48,884 bases of DNA, taken from contig JAFMLQ010000013.1 of assembly GCA_017852075.1 (NCBI GenBank), positions 1-48,884 on the forward strand. The letters are read 5' to 3'. This document shows positions 1 through 7,597 of this stretch, in pieces. A model generated the notes under the pieces. The model ran no database searches, was not told the origin of the DNA, and saw only the letters and a list, made by a program, of their open reading frames with translations. The translations under genes and the position numbers were made by a program. The stretch is from Flavobacteriaceae bacterium (GTDB lineage: Bacteria; Bacteroidota; Bacteroidia; Flavobacteriales; Flavobacteriaceae). Numbering within the stretch: the stretch's first letter is position 1; each line of letters starts with the position of its first letter.

Positions 1-2
1 AG

Positions 3-266
3 AAATCTTCAAAACCCCTCACTCCGCAACGCGCATTTTATTTGGAAAATAATACCGCGCAAAGTATTCCCTTACGTATTCCTGGTATAATGAATCCTAA
101 CCTTAGTCCGTTTTCAAGGAGTGGCGTCGATTTGCCCAATGGACAACAGGTTTTTCTTGATCTCAACGGCAAACGTATTTTAATCCTTACGGTTACGGAT
201 TCCATTCCACACGGTGCACGAATTGATGTGGCTACTTTAATTGAAAAGGCATTAAATCAACCCTAG
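3..266 (+). CDS. C-terminal fragment of an unrecognised protein (truncated by the window edge)
   Basis: The reading frame is open from the left edge of the window to a TAG at 264-266, so only the last 87 or so residues are visible and the true start lies outside. A TTG at 42 could be read as a start, but the frame continues upstream without a stop, so a longer protein is more likely. The visible part is a compact, mostly beta-type sequence with no signal, membrane segment or cysteines. I do not recognise the family. It converges on the next gene with one base between the stop codons, so it is not part of the polyamine operon. Confidence 0.6.
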   Translation, partial: KSSKPLTPQRAFYLENNTAQSIPLRIPGIMNPNLSPFSRSGVDLPNGQQVFLDLNGKRILILTVTDSIPHGARIDVATLIEKALNQP

Positions 267-267
267 C

Positions 268-1245
268 TTATTGTCCTAGGACATAAGCAAAGACTAAAGG
301 TGCTACGATGGTGGCATCAGACTCAATGATGAATTTTGGTGTATCTATATGGAGTTTTCCCCAGGTTATTTTTTCATTCGGAACAGCCCCTGAATAGGAT
401 CCATAACTGGTCGTAGAATCACTTATTTGACAAAAATATGCCCAAAAGGGAATGTCTTCGTGCTCCAAATCTTGAGAAAGCATAGGCACTACACAAATAG
501 GGAAATCTCCTGCAATACCTCCTCCAATTTGGAAAAATCCAATACTTGACTTTGCATTTTGGTGGTACCATTCTGCCAAGAAAGTCATGTATTCAATTCC
601 TGACTTTACGGTGTTTGCTTTTAATTCACCCTTGATGACATAACTAGCAAAAATATTACCAAGTGTACTGTCTTCCCACCCAGGGACTACCATAGGAAGG
701 TTGGCTTGTGCAGCAGCATACATCCAAGAATTTTTAATATCTATTTCGTAATACGCTTCCAATACACCAGAAAGAAGTAATTGATATAAAAATTCATGAG
801 GAAAGTAGCGCTCTCCTTTTTCTTCGGCAGTTTTCCACAATTTGAAGATATGTTTTTGCAACCGTCGAAACGCTTCTTCCTCTGGAATACAGGTATCGGT
901 CACTCGGTTCAGTCCTTGTTGTAATAAGTCCCACTCCTGCTGTGGGGTAAGGTCGCGATAGTTTGGAATTCGTTTGTAGTGGGAGTGAGCTACAAGGTTC
1001 ATCACATCTTCTTCCAGATTGGCACCAGTACACGAAATAATATGTACTTTTTCTTGTCGGATCATTTCGGCAAAAATTTTCCCTAATTCTGCAGTACTCA
1101 TAGCGCCAGCAAGAGAGACCAGCATTTTACCTTCTTGCTCCAACTGTTGTTCGTAGCCCTTGGCTGCATCGACTAGTGCTGCGGCATTAAAATGTAAAAA
1201 GTGCGATTCTATGAATTGGGAAATAGGTCCTTTTGGTGTACTCAT
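268..1245 (-). CDS. Deoxyhypusine synthase-like protein, probable homospermidine synthase
   Basis: The 325-residue protein belongs to the deoxyhypusine synthase family (NAD-dependent aminobutyl transfer). The C-terminal motif ITWGK holds the lysine (K297) equivalent to the enzyme-intermediate lysine of eukaryotic DHS, and E291 matches the substrate-binding glutamate six residues before it. By eye, however, two aspartates of the human substrate pocket are tyrosines here (in YGSYSGA), and the GGG segment continues as GGGIAGDFPI without the His pair. Bacteria have no eIF5A, so deoxyhypusine formation is not expected. The gene is third in an operon after arginine decarboxylase and agmatinase, 41 bases behind the latter, which points to condensation of putrescine into sym-homospermidine, a polyamine common in this group. 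The family call is secure; the product is inferred from family and context. Confidence 0.85.
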   Translation of the reverse strand: MSTPKGPISQFIESHFLHFNAAALVDAAKGYEQQLEQEGKMLVSLAGAMSTAELGKIFAEMIRQEKVHIISCTGANLEEDVMNLVAHSHYKRIPNYRDLTPQQEWDLLQQGLNRVTDTCIPEEEAFRRLQKHIFKLWKTAEEKGERYFPHEFLYQLLLSGVLEAYYEIDIKNSWMYAAAQANLPMVVPGWEDSTLGNIFASYVIKGELKANTVKSGIEYMTFLAEWYHQNAKSSIGFFQIGGGIAGDFPICVVPMLSQDLEHEDIPFWAYFCQISDSTTSYGSYSGAVPNEKITWGKLHIDTPKFIIESDATIVAPLVFAYVLGQ

Positions 1246-1286
1246 TTTATTAGATTTAATGAAAGTGATTTATTTTAAAATGCATT

Positions 1287-2165
1287 TTAGTCTTCAATGA
1301 AATCGAGGCTTTTTAAATGAAATTTATAACTCAACATTTTATAGTAAAGTTTTGCTGCCAGAAAATCAGACGCATATAAAGCTGGGTCTGGACAAAGTTC
1401 TACGATATCAAATCCAACTACATTTTTTTCTTTAAATACTTCACGCAAAAAGGCTAAGGTTTCGTACCAAAGTAATCCTCCGGGCTCAGGGGTTCCTGTA
1501 GCAGGAAGGATTGAAGGATCCAAGGCGTCTAAATCAAAAGTAATATAGACATTGTCTGTCATTCGTTCGATGGCCTGTTCGACCCAATATTCATTAGAAA
1601 CCATTTCGTGTGCAAAAAATACATTGTCAAGGTTCATCACACTTTTTTCATTGTGTTCCATACTGCGAATCCCCACTTGAATCAATTGGGTAGTTTGGCT
1701 TGCTTCGTAAAGAGCGCAGGCATGGTTGCAAGTGGAGCCTTGGTAAGATTGACGCAAATCTGCATGTGCATCAATTTGTACAACTGTTAAATTTTCATAG
1801 TATTTCGAAAAAGCTCTAATGGCTCCAATAGAAATGGAATGCTCCCCTCCAAATAGGGTCACAAATTTATTTCGGTTCAAGTAGCTTTTTACTTTTTCAG
1901 TAACTGCGGCTACCATAGCTTCTGGAGAATTGTTTTCAGTGATGGGTGCACTGAGAAATACACCATGCTTATACACTTCACTCTCCGTTTCTATATCGTA
2001 GAGTTCCATGTTTTTTGAAGCTGCTAAAAAGGCATCAGGACCTTTGTCGGCGCCTTTTTTCCAGGTACTTGTTCCGTCATAAGGAACAGGGATTAATACA
2101 ATTTTTGATTTTTCTGAAGTTGCATAAGAATCGGGAATTCCAGCATAGTTTGAATTTTGTTCCAT
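1287..2165 (-). CDS. speB: Agmatinase (agmatine ureohydrolase)
   Basis: This 292-residue protein is a ureohydrolase that hydrolyses agmatine to putrescine and urea in the cytoplasm. The binuclear manganese ligands are all present: H109 in GGEHS, D132/H134/D136 in DAHAD, and D211/D213 in FDLDALDP. Length is normal for agmatinases, and there is no signal peptide. It starts only four bases after the arginine decarboxylase stop, and the deoxyhypusine-synthase-like gene follows, so agmatine is the natural substrate. Arginase or another ureohydrolase activity cannot be excluded from sequence alone, but the neighbouring decarboxylase makes agmatinase by far the best reading. Confidence 0.93.
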   Translation of the reverse strand: MEQNSNYAGIPDSYATSEKSKIVLIPVPYDGTSTWKKGADKGPDAFLAASKNMELYDIETESEVYKHGVFLSAPITENNSPEAMVAAVTEKVKSYLNRNKFVTLFGGEHSISIGAIRAFSKYYENLTVVQIDAHADLRQSYQGSTCNHACALYEASQTTQLIQVGIRSMEHNEKSVMNLDNVFFAHEMVSNEYWVEQAIERMTDNVYITFDLDALDPSILPATGTPEPGGLLWYETLAFLREVFKEKNVVGFDIVELCPDPALYASDFLAAKLYYKMLSYKFHLKSLDFIED

Positions 2166-2169
2166 AAGA

Positions 2170-3567
2170 TTATAAATAGCCTAAAAGGGTTAAAAAATTA
2201 GCAGCAGTTTGTTGGGCTGCAAAGAGCTTGTGGGTCAACTGACCTTCCGCATCCCGATCGATCAAAATATGTTTGGGTTGCGGAATCAAACAATGTTGTA
2301 AGCCTCCAAAACCCCCTATGGATTCTTGATAGGCTCCGGTGTTAAAAAATCCGATATACAGTGGTTTTTTTTCGTCAAAATAGGGTAAGTGAATGGCATT
2401 GAGGTGCTGCTCACTATTGTAATAATCGTCACTATCACAGGTTAAACCACCTAATAGAACACGTTCGTATTCATCATTCCACCTATTGACTGATAGCATG
2501 ACAAAACGTTTGTTGATTGCCCAGGTGTCTGGCATGGTAGTGATGAATGAGGAGTTTATCAAGTTCCACTTTTCCCGGTCATTTTGTTGCTTTTGATACA
2601 AGACTTCAAAAATAGCACCCCCACTTTCACCCACAGTAAAACTTCCAAATTCGGTATAAATATCGGGAACTTCTACTTTTGATTCATGACAAGCAAGTTG
2701 GATCTGACCTATAATTTCATGAGCCATATAGGCATAATCATATTCAAAACCCAATGAATTTTTAATAGGAAAACCTCCGCCAATATTTAAGCTGTTCAGA
2801 CTTGGACAGATTTTTTTAAGATTTACATAAACCCGCATACATTTGAGTAATTCATTCCAATAATAGGACTGATCTTGAATGCCTGTATTGATAAAAAAGT
2901 GCAACATGGTCAATTGTACTTTCTTGTTTTTTTGAAGATGTTTTTTGTAATAAGGAATAATATTCTTGTAACCAATACCCAAACGAGAGGTGTAAAACTC
3001 AAACTTAGGCTCTTCTTCAGAGGCAATTCGAATGCCGATATCAAAAGGGTTTGTGATCGATTCAGTAAGTAAATTGATCTCTTCATAGTTGTCTATAATG
3101 GGGACGCAGTTTTTAAATCCATTATTCATCAGCCGACTAATGTTTTCAATGTATTGCGCCCGCTTAAATCCATTACAAATCACCTTAGTGTGCGGATGAA
3201 TTTTCCCTTGCATTAAAAGATTTTCAATAATATTGATGTCAAAGGCGGAAGAAGTTTCTATATGGATATCATTTTCGAGTGCACGGTCTAGTACAAACTT
3301 GAAATGAGAACTTTTTGTGCAATAACAGTAATTGTATTTACCCTTGTATTGGTGGTCTTTTATGGCATCGCCAAACCATTTTTTTGCCTTTTGAATGTTT
3401 TCAGAAATTTTAGGCAAGTAGGTAAATTTTAGTGGACCTCCATAGGTGTCCACCAAATCCATAAGGTCAATACCGTGAAACTCGAGTTGATGTTTTTGAT
3501 TCAATTTAAATTCCTCTTGCGGGAAATCGAAATTTTGTTCGATTAAATCGATGTATTTTGTTTTCAT
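2170..3567 (-). CDS. speA: Biosynthetic arginine decarboxylase, PLP-dependent (short flavobacterial form)
   Basis: The 465-residue protein is a fold-III (alanine-racemase/ODC-type) PLP decarboxylase that converts arginine to agmatine, the first step of the polyamine route encoded downstream. K85 in YCTKSSH is the expected PLP-binding lysine, IGGGFPI is the phosphate-binding glycine loop, and CDSDD near residue 380 is the catalytic cysteine segment. It is much shorter than the roughly 650-residue E. coli SpeA and matches the compact form seen in this phylum. It is first in the operon and is preceded by a 290-base intergenic region with strong RNA structure. Meso-diaminopimelate or another amino acid as substrate is less likely given the adjacent agmatinase. 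Confidence 0.88.
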   Translation of the reverse strand: MKTKYIDLIEQNFDFPQEEFKLNQKHQLEFHGIDLMDLVDTYGGPLKFTYLPKISENIQKAKKWFGDAIKDHQYKGKYNYCYCTKSSHFKFVLDRALENDIHIETSSAFDINIIENLLMQGKIHPHTKVICNGFKRAQYIENISRLMNNGFKNCVPIIDNYEEINLLTESITNPFDIGIRIASEEEPKFEFYTSRLGIGYKNIIPYYKKHLQKNKKVQLTMLHFFINTGIQDQSYYWNELLKCMRVYVNLKKICPSLNSLNIGGGFPIKNSLGFEYDYAYMAHEIIGQIQLACHESKVEVPDIYTEFGSFTVGESGGAIFEVLYQKQQNDREKWNLINSSFITTMPDTWAINKRFVMLSVNRWNDEYERVLLGGLTCDSDDYYNSEQHLNAIHLPYFDEKKPLYIGFFNTGAYQESIGGFGGLQHCLIPQPKHILIDRDAEGQLTHKLFAAQQTAANFLTLLGYL

Positions 3568-3691
3568 TATCTAGAATATGAGTGATTAAAAAAGCGATTA
3601 AGGGCCTTATAATCATTCAAATTCGAATAATAAACCGAGGAAAAAAGTTAAGTGAAATTTTCTCCCAAAACTGAGGGAGCCAATGAATTCG

Positions 3692-3759
3692 AGAAGCCAG
3701 CCGTAGAGCTCGGATCCTTAATCCTAAGGCAGCTAGGTGGACAGGCTTCTTTCGTCCAC
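3692..3759 (-). promoter_or_regulatory. Possible pseudoknotted RNA leader upstream of the polyamine operon
   Basis: Read on the minus strand, GUGGAC (3759-3754) pairs with GUCCAC (3742-3737) to close an 11-base loop. Seven loop bases AGAAGCC (3750-3744) pair perfectly with GGCUUCU (3698-3692), giving an H-type pseudoknot. The connecting stretch has its own hairpin, CCUUA/UAAGG with a GGAU loop (3729-3716), enclosed by an AGCU/AGCU pairing (3734-3731 with 3710-3707). The element sits 125-190 bases ahead of the arginine decarboxylase start. It matches no riboswitch class I can name. It could also lie in the 3' untranslated end of the DUF5916 transcript. Confidence 0.4.
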
Positions 3760-3857
3760 TTCGCCCGAACTTAAAAAATTCATTCACTGCGTAATGTCAA
3801 AACGTTTGTTGAGACGTTAAGCGAAATTAGTATTTTTTTTAAAACAAGTATATTTTT

Positions 3858-6026
3858 TTATAAATCAAATAAATATTGAAATTTCATGTACAATTGGCTA
3901 TTTTCAATACTGTACTGGTTTCTTTCATCGATTCTAGAATACCCATTGGTTCCCCCGATATAAAAAATGGTAAAAGGATTGGGATTCCATTTGAGCAAGG
4001 GTTGTAAGAAAAAAGCCTTGTCAAAATCATTAAACTCCCCGATAAGGCGAAAGGAAAAGTTCGGATTGAATTGGTAATTAATCGTGGAACGTGCAATATA
4101 GCCTGAAAAGTAAAGGCTCCCGTCTTCTTTGTTTTTCAATTGCGAGTACCTCAGGGAAGGACTAATTCTAAGTTTGGGTGTAATCTGGAAGTTATTAAAA
4201 GTTCCGATAAAAAAATTGTTCCCTACGGCGGGATTATCAGAATCGTAGCGCAAGGCTTCCCCAACTCGACTAAAAACTCCGAGCCGAACTGCCTCTGAAG
4301 GATTGTAGGAAGTAAAGACACTAAATTCTGGCATATTTTCTCCAATAAAACCTTCAAACTCCTCATTAATGACATAATTATAACTGATTTCACTTTCAAT
4401 ATTTCCACTTAATTGGATGTACATTGCACTTCCAAAATCTAAATATTTCCTTAAGTTGTCGTAATTAAAATTGATTTCACTTCCCAAATAAACCCCCAAC
4501 TGTTTGACAAAATTCTCCTTGTCAAAAAAGTGCTGATACCCGTGAAAGACATCGAAGAAACGAACACTGTTTTGGGTCACAAAACCCAGAGGTGTTTGGT
4601 AATGCGGAGAATATTGTTCGTATTCAATTTCTGTATTCCAATCTTTGGTATTGCGTTGTAATGAAAAATACAGGGCGTCACCATTCAGTTTTTCACCGTC
4701 TAATTGGGTGTTTTTATCGCGAATGCGATCTGTTTCCTCAATCCAATCTTGAGTGGGTTCTAGGAGAATACTTTTATTGAACTCGAAACTCGCAGTATAA
4801 GATTTTTTAAACCAATAACGTCCGTCCACACCAAAAGTATGCCCATAGCCTCTAGACTTAAAAATACGATTGGTGGTTAAAAAACCAATATTATTTCCTT
4901 CGTCATAGGTGCGTTGATATCTGAAAATATTAGAAAAAGATGCAGTCCCTTCGCCAAAATAGGATCGGTTTTCACCTGCAATTAAATAGGGTGAGGCTTC
5001 ATCATAAGCAGTCAGCCAGTAAAACCGTTGGTTTTCCCCCTGACTGATCAATTTAGTTGAAAGAAGGGGTTTATTAATGGAACGGGTGTAAACGGTGTTT
5101 AAACTTGTTTCAATGATGTCATTACCTTCATTGAAGTACGGACGTCGCTCTTGAAAGAAAATCGCAAAGGTATTGTTGGCTGTGATTTGGGAAACATCCG
5201 CTTCTACCTGTGAAAAGTCAGGATTTATGGCATATTCCAAAGAGGTAATATTGTTCAGATCAAACAAACCGCTCAATCCCACGGTGCCCTTGGGATTTCC
5301 ATAAACTAAGCTTCCCTCTGGAGCAGTTCCTTCCAAACCTCCATAAGCATAGGGCAATAAGTTTACTCGATTTTTAGATTTGATATTTTTTAAAGTAATC
5401 TCTGTAGGAGTTTGACAAGGGAGGCTAGGATTGTTTAAATCTATAGGGAAATTGATGTTTTGACTACGGTTGTTTTCTGTAAATGTAGAACGGTAAAGTA
5501 AAATTTTCCATTTCAATTCTGGAGCTTGTTTGAATTGCAATACACCAAAGGGAATTTTTAGTTCCACGTGGTAACTGTCGTTGTGTTTGCTAGCTTTGGA
5601 GTCAAAATTGACATCATAAGAAATGTCATCTTGACCTGTAGAAAGTAATTTTAGATCTAGTTGATTTCCTTCCGGGTTGGCACCCAAACTGACCATATAG
5701 CGTCCATCTCCGTAAGTGTCAATTCCAATTAAAACATTGTCGTCTCTAAAGCCTTCATCTCGGTTACGCACTGAAGAGCGCAAATTGGTCATATCGGCAT
5801 ATGCAATAAATCCAACATATAAATCCGTTTCGGAATAGGTAATAAACACTTCAGTCAAATGAGGGGAGGGGATATTGTTTCCTGGATCAATTTCATAATT
5901 GATTTTAAAAGTTTCTGCCCCTTCCCATTCTTCGGGACTTACTATTCCATCGAATTCTGGTAGTACTTTTTGGGCTTGAATAAATAGAGGAAAAAGGAGT
6001 AATAGGTAAATAAGGGGTTTATACAT
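3858..6026 (-). CDS. DUF5916 protein with N-terminal CBM9-like domain, exported, probable outer-membrane barrel
   Basis: The 722-residue protein starts with a signal peptide ending near residue 18 (LFIQAQ). Residues 20-210 resemble the family 9 carbohydrate-binding-like domain that precedes DUF5916. From about residue 230 onward it is DUF5916, recognised by the segment around 270-305 (NPDFSQVEAD, then FFQERRPYFNEG) and by alternating aromatic beta-strands ending in an aromatic C-terminus, as in outer-membrane barrels. The function of the family is unknown. It is a single gene between gltD and the polyamine operon, and it does not share an obvious pathway with either. Confidence 0.88.
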   Translation of the reverse strand: MYKPLIYLLLLFPLFIQAQKVLPEFDGIVSPEEWEGAETFKINYEIDPGNNIPSPHLTEVFITYSETDLYVGFIAYADMTNLRSSVRNRDEGFRDDNVLIGIDTYGDGRYMVSLGANPEGNQLDLKLLSTGQDDISYDVNFDSKASKHNDSYHVELKIPFGVLQFKQAPELKWKILLYRSTFTENNRSQNINFPIDLNNPSLPCQTPTEITLKNIKSKNRVNLLPYAYGGLEGTAPEGSLVYGNPKGTVGLSGLFDLNNITSLEYAINPDFSQVEADVSQITANNTFAIFFQERRPYFNEGNDIIETSLNTVYTRSINKPLLSTKLISQGENQRFYWLTAYDEASPYLIAGENRSYFGEGTASFSNIFRYQRTYDEGNNIGFLTTNRIFKSRGYGHTFGVDGRYWFKKSYTASFEFNKSILLEPTQDWIEETDRIRDKNTQLDGEKLNGDALYFSLQRNTKDWNTEIEYEQYSPHYQTPLGFVTQNSVRFFDVFHGYQHFFDKENFVKQLGVYLGSEINFNYDNLRKYLDFGSAMYIQLSGNIESEISYNYVINEEFEGFIGENMPEFSVFTSYNPSEAVRLGVFSRVGEALRYDSDNPAVGNNFFIGTFNNFQITPKLRISPSLRYSQLKNKEDGSLYFSGYIARSTINYQFNPNFSFRLIGEFNDFDKAFFLQPLLKWNPNPFTIFYIGGTNGYSRIDERNQYSIENSQLYMKFQYLFDL

Positions 6027-6078
6027 TTGGGGTATTTTATCTTATGACTCATTTATTCTGAATTTGTTACAGTTGTAT

Positions 6079-6108
6079 AAAAAAACCTCACTGAGGTGAG
6101 GTTTTTTT
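6079..6108 (-). terminator. Rho-independent terminator of gltB-gltD
   Basis: A perfect hairpin CCTCAC-TGAG-GTGAGG (6086-6101) is flanked by seven A on the left and seven T on the right. On the minus strand it lies 20 bases after the gltD stop and ends in a U tract, so it should end the glutamate synthase transcript. It is symmetrical and could work in both directions. Confidence 0.9.
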
Positions 6109-6127
6109 AGGATTTTGAGTTCAAGAT

Positions 6128-7594
6128 TTATTCAGCTACCAAATCACCTGCCATATTTTTTTGAGGTAGGACAGAACTTCCCATCAGATAGGCATCCACT
6201 TGATGGGCAGCTTCGCGACCTTCCGAGATAGCCCATACAATGAGGGATTGTCCTCTACGGCAGTCTCCAGCCGTAAAAATATTTTTCTTGTTTGTTTGGT
6301 AGTCGTTTTCACCTTTGATGTTTCCACGGTCGTCAAAAATGAGTCCAAACTGTTCTGGCAAACTTTTTTCAGGACCAGTAAAGCCGAGCGCAAGTAAAGC
6401 CAGATCACAAGGCCACTCTTTTTCAGAACCTTCTTTTTCGATGAGTCTAGGACGTTCGCCAGGAATTTTTTTCCATTGCACTTCTACCGTTTTTAGGGCC
6501 TTGACATGACCTTTGTCATCTCCAACAAAGGCCTTGGTTAGAATACTCCATTCTCTGTGACTTCCTTCTTCGTGCGAAGAAGAAGTTTTGAGTTTGAAGG
6601 GCCAGTAGGGCCAGGGGTGTTCCTCCGTCCTCCCCTCTGCAGGCTTGGGCAGTATTTCAAAGTTGGTTACGCTTTTCGCTCCGTGTCGGTTGGAAGTCCC
6701 TATGCAATCGGATCCTGTGTCTCCCCCTCCAATGACGATGACATGACGGTCTTTGGCAAGGTATTTTGGATCGCGTTCATGTTGTTCGTCCACCGCTTTA
6801 TTGTTGTGTGGAAGAAAGTCCATAGCTTGTACAACTCCTTCTAAGTCTGCTCCTGGAATGGGCATTTCTCTTTTGATTGTAGCGCCTGTAGCAAGAACAA
6901 CGGCATCGTATTTTTTTTCCAAGGCTTCTACAGTGATTTTTTTGCCAATTTCGACATTGCATTGGAACTGAATGCCTTCCGCTTCCAAAATCTCCAAACG
7001 ACGATCAATGATCTTTTTTTCCATCTTAAAATCAGGAATCCCATAGCGTAATAGACCCCCTATTTTATTGTCACGTTCAAAAACGGTAACTGAATGTCCG
7101 GCGCGGTTCAACTGTTGTGCAGCTGCTAGGCCTGCAGGCCCTGATCCCACAATCGCAACTGTTTTACCGGTTCTATTTTTGGGTGGGTCAGGTTGAATCC
7201 AACCCTCATTAAAACCGCGTTCAACGATATATTTCTCGATTAATTCTATAGAAACAGGAGGGTTTACAATTCCCAATACACAAGCTTCTTCGCAAGGTGC
7301 AGGACACAATCTTCCTGTAAACTCTGGAAAGTTGTTGGTACTGTGTAGAATCATCAGCGCCCGTTCCCATTCATTTTTATATACGGCATCATTAAAGTCG
7401 GGAATTAAGTTTCCTAATGGACATCCACTATGACAAAACGGAACACCACAGTCCATACAACGAGCTCCTTGTTCTTGCAATTCCTCAGTTTTGGGAGCAA
7501 GAGTGAATTCGTTGTAATTTTTAATTCTTTTTTTGGGATCAACGACCGGTTCTTTGAGTCGGTCGTATTCCATAAAACCTTTAATTTTTCCCAT
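6128..7594 (-). CDS. gltD: Glutamate synthase (NADPH) small subunit
   Basis: The 488-residue beta subunit of glutamate synthase takes electrons from NAD(P)H and passes them through FAD and iron-sulfur clusters to GltB. The N-terminal ferredoxin-like region has the CX2CX4CX3C cluster ligands C46, C49, C54 and C58, with a second cysteine group in LCPAPCEEAC. An FAD-binding GSGPAG lies near residue 150, and an NADP-binding GGGDTGSDC near residue 290. Length is normal. It begins three bases after the gltB stop, so the two subunits are probably translationally coupled, and a strong terminator follows. Confidence 0.97.
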   Translation of the reverse strand: MGKIKGFMEYDRLKEPVVDPKKRIKNYNEFTLAPKTEELQEQGARCMDCGVPFCHSGCPLGNLIPDFNDAVYKNEWERALMILHSTNNFPEFTGRLCPAPCEEACVLGIVNPPVSIELIEKYIVERGFNEGWIQPDPPKNRTGKTVAIVGSGPAGLAAAQQLNRAGHSVTVFERDNKIGGLLRYGIPDFKMEKKIIDRRLEILEAEGIQFQCNVEIGKKITVEALEKKYDAVVLATGATIKREMPIPGADLEGVVQAMDFLPHNNKAVDEQHERDPKYLAKDRHVIVIGGGDTGSDCIGTSNRHGAKSVTNFEILPKPAEGRTEEHPWPYWPFKLKTSSSHEEGSHREWSILTKAFVGDDKGHVKALKTVEVQWKKIPGERPRLIEKEGSEKEWPCDLALLALGFTGPEKSLPEQFGLIFDDRGNIKGENDYQTNKKNIFTAGDCRRGQSLIVWAISEGREAAHQVDAYLMGSSVLPQKNMAGDLVAE

Positions 7595-7597
7595 GGT

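Noticed and set aside
3685-3717. GAATTC, GAGCTC and GGATCC sites in a row, resembling a cloning polylinker
   Set aside because: The spacing and intervening bases do not match a standard polylinker, both flanks are ordinary A/T-rich chromosome, and part of the stretch is needed for the pseudoknot pairing. Vector contamination is unlikely.
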